64,000 nucleotides of DNA, from NCBI RefSeq assembly GCF_964204865.1, contig NC_135251.1, positions 9,858,001 to 9,922,000 of the forward strand, written 5' to 3'. Within the stretch, counting starts at the first letter, position 1, and each line of letters begins with the position of its first letter. Source of the DNA: Styela clava. Lineage: Eukaryota > Chordata > Ascidiacea > Stolidobranchia > Styelidae. Shown here piece by piece: positions 33,653 to 46,200 of the stretch. Under the pieces are notes generated by a model. It searched no databases. It saw only the letters and a list, made by a program, of their open reading frames with translations, and had not been told where the DNA came from. Both the position numbers and the translations under genes were made by a program.

Positions 33653-36600
33653 ATGCACATTGGTGTAAATTTGAACATGAGAAAGATAACTTGGACAAGT
33701 ATCATTGTATTTGTGTCAATATTGAAAACTGTGAGGCCTCAAGGTATGTATCGGAGTTTATTTTTACATGACCTCATACACGCCCAGTTGTATCAGATTG
33801 AGCTGGTTTTAGTTAACAACAATTGGGAAACTAGTACTTTATGAGAGTAATTTGAACGAATAGACTCGTACTCGACCGTCAACCGTCAAAACCGTCAAAA
33901 CAAATAACAAAAAAGCCTTGATGAATTACGATTGGGCACGTATGTAACTGTTGCATGACAAAAGTTTGCATAATTGTTAGTGTTATAACTTTGTAAGGGT
34001 CGTGTTTATGAAAAGAGTTAATATTTTACTGTTGTTTATAACGCTAAATTTGGTAGAACACATCCGGATTGACTTGTGACTTGATTGTACAGTGACAAGA
34101 CTAGAGTTAAAATCCTCAAAAATTTTCCGAAGTTGAACTTGACTCAATACTCGATTTAATTCAGGATTTGGAGATTTGTAACGAAAACTGAGGTAAAAAG
34201 GGTTTTTGGGTATTAAAGTTGAACTATTGTAAACATAAGTTGTGCGTTTATCTGCTACAAGTGATGACGTTTGACAATAAAACAGAGTTATGATTCGACA
34301 TTAAGTCTTCTGTTACATTTCAACAACAATAGTACACACGTGCATTATCTTCATAGCTACTATGAATTGAAATCAATTAAAATAATTGTTTAGACTCGCT
34401 ATAATATTCGCATCATTTTTTGTATATTAATACAACATTTATGCACGTTTAAGATTTCTTATATTAATACATCTCCCATATTACTGTTACGTACGTATTT
34501 TTAGATGCAACAAAATTTTATGATGGATATCTGTTCGAAAGATTCGACACAGAAAAGTTATCAAGTGACGCGGAAAAGCAATGCACGGTCCGAGGAGCGT
34601 GGCTGTTTGAACCAAAACCCGATGATCTATTCAACGAATTAACAGATAACTTTTTGTGAGCCAAAATTCATTGAACTTGATAATATTTGGTTCTGAACAT
34701 TTTTTTGGTGTAAAACCACAATAAATGCACCATTACACAGGCGACCTTTTTTCAAATACTTTGTTAATATCATATAACAATCTTTAAACGTTATTCGTTT
34801 ATTTTTCAATATGTATTTGTTTGTAGTGGTGACTATTATGAGTCGTTGGGACATGTAGTGCAATGAGTTTCCACTCTTTATTACCTTATTTATATATCAC
34901 TATTGTTATGTATATCGGTATATCGGTATAGTTCGGTTTCATCAAATTTTATGATAAGTATTAGTTGAATGTCGCAATCAATCAAACGCTATTGCCAAAC
35001 AAGTGGTTTCGCCTGTGTTAATTAAACAGTTACATCCAATTGATGACTTGGTTTGCATATAGTTAATTCACCCACGCTCGGTGTATCCGAATGACCGAAA
35101 ACTGGTGACATCACTAGGTTCACACTATCTCTGATCAAATAAAAAAAGGAAATACGAGAGAGAATGAATAGGCGAGAAGCTCTGTCGTTTTCACCGTGGC
35201 ACTCAATGGTAAAACGTAAAAACTTGAGCATGGAACGGATAGCTTTTATCATTAATATATAATACTCAACGATGACTCATTTTATAGTTTGATATATTTA
35301 TGACTTATATTGTGCTTTAAATGTAATAACTCGAAAGATTGGTACAATAGAATAACATTAAAAACTCACTAACTATGTTAACTCAAGTGATTTCAACAAC
35401 ACAATATGAGAGATAAAATTATTTTCAATCGGTAAAATACTAATCGGAACAATGGAATACCAGAGAACTATTCCACGGTTTCAAATGTTTTAAATAAGCT
35501 TGTATAGTGTTTATGAGACAGATATTTGTTAAATAGTAGAGTAAACTCCTTGTAAAAGTTGAAACATTGAATTGTTCATGAAAGAATATTTATATATTTC
35601 AATCAGACCGGCAAATGGTGGATATTATCTTATGGGTCTCAGGAAGCTTGACGGTTATTGGAAATGGAGCGATTACAGTGATCCGACAACTACTCATTGG
35701 TGAGCTCGTTTAAATTAGTGCAAAGTATATTTTAATATTAATATAAAATCAATTTGAACGATCCATTTTTGAAATATCGGTAAATTTGTTGTTAATGAAA
35801 TATTTGCTGGGTTGATTGAAAAAACGGCTATACCCCACTAAAACAAAACATTGTTAAATAAAACAAGAGAGCTATGACCAAATATATGGACACGTCTGTT
35901 CGCAGTACAGTACGGTTTACCGTACCGTCAGATCACAGTCTACAAATATATTCACACCAAGCGAAGCAGTACAGTAGGACACAAAATGGCGTCCGATGTC
36001 CGCAGAACGTTTTATGACTTCATAGCAAACAAAAACAAATCTCACAGTGCTAACAGGAATATTTAAAATGAATAAAAGTAATAGCCTTCTGGGAAAAAAT
36101 TTTATCTTCAACCACTGAAAATTTTAAAGCAATTGGTCCAGTATTCGAAGAAAAAAGCGATTTTTTCAAAAATGATGGAGACAAATAACAATAATACAAA
36201 ATTTTGAAACGATCGTTATGTCCACTACGTGTCCAATAAAAAACAAAAAGCAACATCACAAAGGTTTCATTGATTTTTAAATACACGTGTACAATATTCG
36301 GGATTTTAGTATGCGTGAGGATTTTGAAAGTATACAAACGCATAGATCATATTTGTCCAATTTAACAGTTGTATTTAACATTAGTATAAGGCTTTACAAA
36401 TAATTTATACTCAAGTATGATTAAACAGGTTAACTACCGAAGAACCAGGCGAGAGTGGTCAAGCTTGTGCATGTGTTCGGAACAAAAAATGGGTTAGCGT
36501 GATCTGTTCTACAACTCCAAGAAGATACGTTTGTCAATCCCGTGAGATTATAATTTGTACATACTGTTACTTGCTCGACTCTGGAGTAGGGAATGCATTG

Positions 36601-39600
36601 CCTTGCAATCAAATGAATCAAATGATCAAATGATAGTTAGTGCACGCAATGTTTTCTATGTGTTTTATAAATTTACAGCAAGATAGTAGAAGCATTCCAG
36701 AAAATGTAAAAACATAACGAGACCGTATAACTTCTCTGTGTAGAGGAAGTGTGTGGAAACATTTCAAAAATGTAACCACAAAATCACTGCTGAACAACTG
36801 ATAGATACTTGGGTAATAGCCAGAATTTTGCAATGCATGGTAGCACAATTGAACCGATTTATACGTTCAAACAGTCGTAATTTCTCCACTTATCAAATTA
36901 TGTTTATATTTTATATTTATTTGTGTATATTTAGTTCAACCTCCATCCTCAACAATAATACTTTATGGAAATCTTCTGGAAAGATTCGCCGAAGAGGTTC
37001 AGAATTATGCAACTGCTAATGATAGATGTGCAATGAGAGGTGCTCAGTTGGTTGAGATAAAGGATAAAACTATGGACGATAAAGTAATTGAATGGATTGG
37101 GTGAGTGATAAGTAAAGTACAAAATCTAATTTCAGTCATGAATGATATGTCAGATGTTATTGCGAGTCTTAACAAATCATACCCATTACTGCAGGTCTGA
37201 TACAAGATCTTACCTGATGGGAATACAATATTCGACATCAAATGATGTGTGGGAATACAACAGCGACAACACAGCAATCACCTATGATAATTGGTATGTA
37301 CTCGAAGCTTGGTTCATACATTCATATATCGAAATAAAGTATGATTTTAATAAACAATTCGTATTTGCGCTGCAAATGGGCAATATCTTGACAATCTAAA
37401 CACACTATTAAGAATACTTTTTTGCGTCAATATAGTGTTGATCATTTGTACAATACCATTTTATTTATGAGCTTATCGACCTTCCATAGTAATAAAATCT
37501 GTTTAAATGGCAGGTCGTACTTCATTTGTAAATTAGGTTTTACGTTTGAAAAGGGCTCATTGCCTTTTTTGGTTTGAATTTGAATATGCCGAAAAATAAT
37601 ACCATTTCACTTTGATAACGGGCATATTGTATTTCATTGTACGTCGCGAAGTTACTGTGAAAATGATATCAAATTTGTAAATTTGTTGTCTGTAGAGCAA
37701 GTATCAAAAATGCAGCAACAAAACTGAAAACATATGAACAATATAATCCGTGGTATGCGACTAGGATTTACAGTCATGATTTTTTAAAAACTTCATGACA
37801 TATGAAAATCTGATACATACTTCAGAATGGTGAACTCTGATAAGAAAAAGTGGTTTAATTATAACCGGGGCATTTATATATGTTTATTTCATGTAGGGCG
37901 CTGATAACAGTCTCGAGATATTATTATTAAATAAATAAAAATTCATTGACAAATATTATTTTAAACAATACCGATAACACGCATAAAATATAAGATTGTA
38001 TGTTTCAACGGAAAATACATTATTCAGTCACATTTCCAATTAAATATACCTGGTACATTTCCCAGGTTTATCTGCTAGTCTGTAACACAATATGAATATT
38101 AGCTCTAAGTAATATATAATAAGAAACGTCGACATCTGGTGTTTTCGCTTGTCGGAAAGAATCGGGGTGCTAAGTGGGCTTCAGCCAAGATAATGTTTCC
38201 TTATTTTAAAATAAATATTCTACGTCTGTTATTAATTTAAAGATGAGAGAATATTATTGATTCGAACATAAATTTTAACTTAAAGTCATATTATTTATTT
38301 TTTGTACGACGCCTATTCATACTTCCACTTAAATCCATATGACTATCAACGAAACTATAAAACTTAATCTTCATTCAATGACTCGTATGTATTTGTTTAC
38401 ATTGTAGGAAAACAGGTGAAGGTCATGATTCCAACGAAGACTGTGCTTGTATACTAAGTGACGGATGGATCGATGATGTTTGTAGTGGTGGTACATTCAA
38501 ATATATCTGTCAGTCGTGTAAGTGAGTGATATAGAAATGATACAAAAGTTCCTGTCAACACATTTTGAACTGGGTAAAACACAAAATAATTGAACGATTT
38601 GTGATATTGTAAAAACAATTCAACTGCAGGAATTCAAGGTTCTTTTTTGTTGTACATTGCGCATGCGTCATATTATTTGCAGTTGCCACTGGATTTAATT
38701 TGCTGCCACTTACAAATAAAATATATATTCGGTATTTAATTTCGTATATCAAAATGTGGTCGTTATAACTCTAAACTAATAAGTATTAACCAAACCTGTA
38801 CTTGAATTAAAAAAGACTACTGACAGATCCTAACCTATGTTCGAAGAAAATGAGCCGTTCTCAAAAATCGGCATCTAAAGCTTAACATTCATGCGGTAAA
38901 TTTGATAAACATTTCATTCAAAAATATCTTGCGTGAGATATAAAGAGTTTATTATCAGTTTATTAATTGATATAATTATAAAATCGTATCCCGATTCATA
39001 TGCTGCTGTTTTCATCATTATCGATACCGATCTAATCTATTATGTTCTTACATCAAAGATCCGAGTGAGGCAACTACTTACAATGGAGATCTTCTTGAAA
39101 AATATAACAATAAAATAGGAAATGCAGCAGCAAGGAGTAGATGCTCATTGTGGAACGGCAATCTTGCTGATGCAGAATATGCGGCATATAACAAGGCTGT
39201 GCAGAATTTGATCGGGTATCTTTGTTTTATTCAGTGTGGTTCTCGGTATTATGACATTGGTTTTGCATGCTTTACTATGAGTTTTAAAGATGAATTACGA
39301 CTAATCAGGCCAATCATTAATCTATCGTAACGTTACAATCTACTATTAGGTTTATGACATGTCAAATAGGCATCTGTAGATTAGTACTATTTGTAATATT
39401 TTGCGAATTGCAAACAGATACAGACTTCATGCATGCATTTGTAAATCATTTCTCAATATTGTTATCACAGAAATGGAGACTTTTATCATATCGGATTGAA
39501 ATATTTTGATGGGGCATATCGATGGACAGATGGATCAGCAGCAACTTACTTTGATTGGTAAGATATTATTCAGCCGTTTTGGCATTTGACATCAGTAGTC

Positions 39601-40206
39601 GATGTTTAAAATTTACGTTCAGAACTCATTATCATACTCGGTTCAATAATCTATATTGTGTAATCCTGACATAAATCGCAATACCATAGAATAAGGACTC
39701 AAAAATATTATACTGAAGTCTAAAACTTGTAGACTTTGAATAAAATTGCACAAAATGTTCGTTTAATCGCCCTCCAATTACCACTCGTATTTGATTGAAT
39801 GTAAATGATATTTATGTGGAATTTCATTTTGAAAGTAATTACGACGTCAAAACAATACTTACATATTTTTATGATAAAAAGCAAACTAAGTATTCTGAGC
39901 TTTTTCAATCTGACAAAAATTATATTTCTTTCTAAATGACGTAAGAATTTAACTAAAAAAGAGTTGTCTGTATGAATACATAATATATATACGAAGATAA
40001 TCAAATCAATTGACGTAGTGAATATAAATAAACATGTTGAATATTAATGACAGCAATTTAAAAAATTTATGAACTATAATGAAATCAAATTTATAGGGAA
40101 ACTGGCGAAGGATCCGATATTGGCAAAGATTGTGTTAGGACCAATCAAAAATCTTGGCGTGACACAGTGTGTGGGGGCCCAATAGGATATATATGTCAAT
40201 CTACAG
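33653..40206 (+). other. Gene C signal peptide and three C-type lectin domains
   Basis: Exons: 33653-33743 (signal; second Met at 33677), CTLD1 34505-34655, 35607-35699, 36429-36541; CTLD2 36935-37100, 37195-37293, 38408-38517; CTLD3 39059-39215, 39471-39557, 40097-40206. Exon phases equal those of gene B, and only 35607-35699 differs in length, being one codon shorter. CTLD1 reads [13 protein letters not shown] where B has EPN. CTLD2 ends WIDDVC and CTLD3 WRDTVC. None has a full EPN/WND pair, so binding may be protein- or glycan-directed in a non-classical way. Confidence 0.87.
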
Positions 40207-43200
40207 GTAATATGTAACAAACGGTATTTCATTTCTTTTATCATAAGTAAAAAACTGAGGTTTTTGACAAACCTAAACGGCCTGCAATAGTATCCGAATT
40301 TATATCCTTCATATGACAATTTAAAAATTTAAATCAGTATTTTTTTTCACTGTAAATATCTGATCTAAAACGACACTGAATTAAAATTCCACCATGCTTA
40401 ACAGGACAATAATAATCACGAAGCCGAAACTATTAGCCTTAGCGAGAAAATATATTTTTACTGTATCAGTTTTTTTTATCGGCATCTGCCAATAAGTAAT
40501 AAAATGTTATCGCCTCATTCTGTATTTTTGAAATTAAAAGACCCATGAAAAGTGTAAAACTTTCAAATTTTCTTTGATCGATCTGTTTAGCTTATTGCAC
40601 GGGCAAATCTGGCACTTGTCAAAATGGAGGAAGTTGTGTGTCTTTTAGATGGTGTGAATGCGCAGATGGATTCTACGGCGATACCTGCTCAAGCAATGGT
40701 GAGTTTATAGTGATGTATTGAATTGTCTACATCTTTCCAACATGGAGCAAGATACGAGCGTAAAAAATCTAAGATCGACATTGGTATTGTTATGAAACTG
40801 AAATAATAAGCACTCAAAATGAAAAATCTGTTTGCAACTAAGAGACTCAATATGACATCATAATATCATTTAAATAGTGCACGAAACATTCAATATTTCT
40901 TACATCCGAAAAATGTGTGCATGGCTAAGACGATACTACTAAACGCCTCGCCAATCCTATAGGCAGTGCAGTTAGATAACTTATCAAACACATTATAGCC
41001 AATCATTTTCTAATTGATGTTAACAGTTCAGGTTAATATTATATCACATTATTATTTTTAGAATACTGTCCGAATAATGTAAATCCGTGTCAAAATAGAG
41101 GAAGCTGCGAGAATATGCCAGGAACCGATCCATACTATAAATGTAATTGCAAGCCAGGATATTTCAACGTCACCTGTTCTAGTGATGGTGAGTAACAATT
41201 TTAAATCTATTTAAAGTTCACTTCAGATTTGGAAATTCGAAATGGGTGGACCTTCACTAAAGCATTGCATTATTGTGCTTAAGTTTTAAACTCGAGCAAT
41301 TAACATATATTAGATTCATTCGCTTGGTCTAATTTATTTTAAATTTTATTTACTTTTATGCTTTATCATCAATAATAAGTCTACGTATTTTATTGTTCGT
41401 TTGAAACTATAGTGTTGAAATCTGCATAATTGATGTCAATGACCAAGGTGACTATAACAGACTCATTTTGATGCCTTTCATTAATTTTTGCGCTAACTGT
41501 TAATCTATCGCAATGTAGGAATCTTACTATAATTCAATTAAATTTTGTACGCGATTATTACGTCATAGTATTTAGTAATAGTCAAATTAATATACGTTTC
41601 GAGTATTTATCTCCCTCCTGCATCGTATTTGGAAATGGCAAGAATGGAACTAATAAAAATTTACCTTCATATTTTAGAATACTGTCCAAACAATCCAGAC
41701 ACTTGTCAAAACGGGAGCTGTAAGAATACACAAGGGGAGGATCCGTATTATGAATGTGACTGCATGCCGGGTTTCTTCGGATATAACTGCTCTAGCGATC
41801 GTGAGTATCGTTAACTTGATTCGAGACGATTTCGCAATTCTTTTACGTTATTTTACTTAAAGTGGGGTACGCCATCATAGTGAATACAATAATCTGAAGT
41901 ATAAATTAATTGATTTACATCAGAGGTGTCATGTCGGCTACTACGACAATACATGATTTCTGCAGTCGACGGTGACAAACTATACTTTTTGAATATAAAT
42001 TGATATACCGTAAAAACTTACAATACGAACAGAAATACAATTTATAACGTTTAATTTTACTGAAACTAAGTTATTATGATTCTTTTATTGATTCAAATCA
42101 AAGCAAAATAGGTATTTTTGTTTCCTCGTAAAATTCCTTCACAAAATAAAGGTATTTTTTAAGCCATAAATTCACATTTTGTGAATTTAGTAATTCAGTC
42201 ATTTAGTACAATGATATATTAATCTTAGCGGTTGAGAATATGTAAAGTTATAAAATAGGCATGACTACACGAACAAGGTTAATGATATGCCACGTATAAA
42301 TTTCAGAATACTGTCCCAACAATGAAAATCCGTGTCAAAATGAAGGACGCTGCGAGAATTCACCAGAGATATTTCCATACTATGAATGTGCTTGCAAGCC
42401 TGGGTATTTCAACGACACCTGTTCTAGCGATGGTGAGTAACAATTTCGTAGTTTGTTACTTATCGATCTTAAGATCGGTAAGTATGTTGATAGGTATTTG
42501 TCTGTTTGTCTGTCTGTCTGTTTGTATGTTTGTCTGTTTGTCTGTTAGATAAACGCGATATCTCACGCGTGGTTGAATCTGCTCCAAATTTTGCATGTGC
42601 ATGCATCTTACCTCGGACCAGAAGCCTATAGATTTTGGGTTAATTATGTCATATAATTAGCGAGTTATTAACTAATTACCGATCTAAGATCGATAAGTCT
42701 TCGGTCTCCGACCGATATTCTCGTTTCTATATTTGTATTCGATTAAAGTTACACAATAAAATACGATTAAACGAAAAATAGAATTGTCTTTCCGGAACCT
42801 CCAAACCGTTAAAATTTTTCATTGTTACTTATCGATTTTAATCGGTAAGTATGTTGATAGGTATTTGTCTGTTTGTCTGTATGTTTGTCTGTTAGATGCA
42901 CGCGATATCTCACGAAAGCGAGATTGAATCTGCTCCAGATTTTGTATGTGCATTCATCTTATTTCGGACCAGAAGCCTATTGATTTTGGGCGAATTATGT
43001 CGTATAATTAGCGAGTTATCAATCAATTATTGATATAGTGATCTAGATTCTAGATTTTTGTAAAGCGAGAGAATTTCGAGACTCGCCGAGTGTGTGTGTG
43101 TGCGATGCGCAGTGCGCAAGTTACAAGAGCGGATGAATCGAAACTGCAGTTTCTGTTTTGGGGGATCCCCTAACTATCGATCGATAAGTCTTCGGTTTCC

Positions 43201-46200
43201 AACCGATATTCTCGTTTAATATATTTAACCTTCACGCTGCGCAAACCCCATTTTGCATGTTGTTGTTTTTTTGTCAACCATTAAGCCCTAAAGCTTTACT
43301 CATGAATTTTTAAAAGCGTGTACTAGAGTTATATTCAGCAATATATCTTTAAAACACACTCCTCCAAAAAACAATTTTCATGCGAAAAATTTTCAAAAAT
43401 CTCTAAAAAAAATTTGACCTCAAGATATTCTGTGTAAAGTAGAGGGTTAAAGACTTATATATGAATATTACGAGGGTTCGGTACTTTGCTCATATGATTA
43501 AACATAATAAACATCTGTATACATATGAGGATAGTTTTCATTAAAAATTTTCATTTTGACAACTAATGGTGTTTTGAAACCTCGATGAATCCGATACAAA
43601 AAGACACGCGCAATGTAAACACCCGTGACGCGCGAACAGGTGATCTGCCGTGGCGCGTCGCATTCAGGGTCTACAAATGCCTGTTATGATATTTGGAAGT
43701 ATGGTAAAATTTATTTGAACAGCTGCAATGCTCTTGACATATATGGACTAATTAACTTATATTTAACGCCTTGATTGATTTGTATTATTTACATCATTTT
43801 TTGTGGAGACCGGTGTAAAGGATAATTTGATTTTGTATTTCAGAATACTGTCCAAACAATCCTAATCCTTGTAAAAACAACGGAAGCTGTGAGAATACAC
43901 CAGGAGAGGATCCGTATTATGAATGTGACTGCTTGCCGGGTTTCTTCGGATATAACTGCTCCAGCGATGGTGAGTATTGTTAAACTGAAGTATATATTAT
44001 TTATTAAATTTCCATTAAAGATGTGATGTTGGGCTACTAAGACAATACCGGATTCTGGCAATCGACTAACTGACTACTTTTTGAATTGGAATTAATAATT
44101 AATTAATTAGGTTATTATATCAAAACAGGAATTTTAATTTTGAAGGTTTCATATTCCCGTCAATAAGTTAAACGAGAATATCGGTCGGAGACCGAAGACT
44201 CATCAATTGAAATTTAAGGGGTTCCCCCAATACAAGTCAAGTATACAATATCAAGTCTTCCTATTCATTACTCAGACCCTTAATTTTTGCTTTGAAAAAC
44301 TTTGTTTCAATTTTGATCATATTTTGTGAAACCTGACAACCAAGAATAGGCCTTCATCGTATGTCTATGTTCAGTTAATATGTATTTGTTTTTACCAGTG
44401 GTTCACCAAGGGGGATGATATTGTTTGATAATTGTTGATTTGTTATTTTTAAAATTTAACTTCAAAAACTCAGCAATGATTTAGAAATATATTGATTGCA
44501 GACGGTTGCATTTCCTATAACGCTGCAGAAAATTAGCTGTATTGTTGAAAAGTTCCAGTTGCGCCTCTAGTTTAAGGTAATCAAAACGTTGCGGTTCGAC
44601 GGAAGCTTGCATAATAACGTAGGGGTTCGGCAGGTTGGCAAAGATAAAAACAAAAACAAAAAAAGACTATTATGTTGCTTGTTCTTCAAATATATTATTT
44701 AGTTAATCGCATTTATTTTCTGAATCTACAATTCTTTATAGTTTTTATTTTCGATATTTCATAGTAGTGTCCTAAATATACCAAAACAATATTACCATAA
44801 AACGCTGAGTAATTATTTACAGAATTAAAGAAAATACCCATTCTAACCAGTATTCTCCTATGTTTTCTCTGATTTTTGTTTTAGGTATTGATAGATCGGG
44901 GAATAAAATATACATGTAATAATTGTAATACAATTACATGTAATATTTAACTTAACAAACATTATTTCTCGTTAGAATATTGCGATCACAACGATAACCC
45001 ATGTTTGAACGGAGGAAGCTGTGTATCAGTGAATAGTGATCCTTACTATAAATGTGATTGTTCAGCTGGATACTTCAGTGACATTTGTTCAAAAGGTATG
45101 AGGAATAAGATAATTAAAATAAGAAATATGCCTTAACGAAAATGTGCCTTGTATAGTATGTTTAAATTAAGTAGACACCGTGAAGGTGATTACAAAAATT
45201 CTATTGTCAAACATTTCTCAAAACATAACCATGTTGGGTAACATATTCTTTTACAATACAAATTGGTCCATTTCAATATTCGACGAAAGATATTTTTGTA
45301 ATCACCGAAACTATTGCGCGTCTCACATTTCTATCATAGCAAATAAGAAAGGTGTGGAATCAATGTAAATTAGCTAATTATGCTACATAACTGATGTTCA
45401 AAACATTTTATTTTCAGATTTAATAAAGATTCAAGCAATTGAATCACTTATTGCCATTGCTGAAGGAAACGCCATTTTGCTGTTAAATGTTACAACATAT
45501 GACGGTCTTTTGACGGTTGAGCTACATAGAAATATTAGTTCTGAAACCCCCATAGATATACAGAATAATGTTACCAATGGAACCTCGCAGTTCATACTCC
45601 AAAACATAAACAAATCAAGCGAAGGAAACTATATGTTCATTGCCTATTCTGCATCGAATGACTATCAAAGAAATGACACAACGGAATTGATAATTCACGG
45701 TATAAAAGTGGTAATTCTATGGAAAAGTGAAACGCTAAGCAATTACATACTTTCAATATTTCATTGATAGAGTCATAATATTTATGCGCTGTAATATACG
45801 ATAAAATGCAAATAAAACATGCGAGGAAATCTGGTAAAACTAACAAAGATAGGTTTGTATGTACATAATGACGTATAAATTATATGCAAAGTAATAACAT
45901 GAGGTTTTGTTAACCATAATCAATGAAATCCAATACACATATATTTTTAAACGACATATCATTGAGAACCCTAACAAAATTTTACCATGTGAAATTCAAT
46001 TTAAAAATATTATGTCAGCGTCAAAAGATTTATATTCAACTTTATTGACATGCTTATTATTCCACTATCAAATGGAACCCTATTTCATTTTATTTATGGT
46101 AAACTTCAATATTTTTATTATTCGGTGATACTAACAATCTAATTTCATTTCAGTCAATGTCAGCATCACAACCATAAATCCATACACGATATTCTCTCCG

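Larger units (their letters stand above)
40591..45095 (+). other. Gene C EGF array (6 EGF exons)
   Basis: Exons 40591-40698, 41062-41187, 41678-41800, 42307-42432, 43844-43969 and 44976-45095, all phase-1. EGF1 is the short type ([12 protein letters not shown]). EGF2 and EGF4 are the GYFN type ([22 protein letters not shown]). EGF3 and EGF5 are the GFFGYNC type ([21 protein letters not shown]). EGF6 is [13 protein letters not shown]. The alternation suggests a two-module unit (GYFN plus GFFGYNC) was duplicated. Repeat elements lie in the intron between EGF4 and EGF5. Confidence 0.88.

Noticed and set aside
42500-42545. TCTG/TTTG repeats as a CRISPR-like or simple tandem array
   Set aside because: Part of a larger interspersed element with defined ends; no spacer structure and the genome is eukaryotic.
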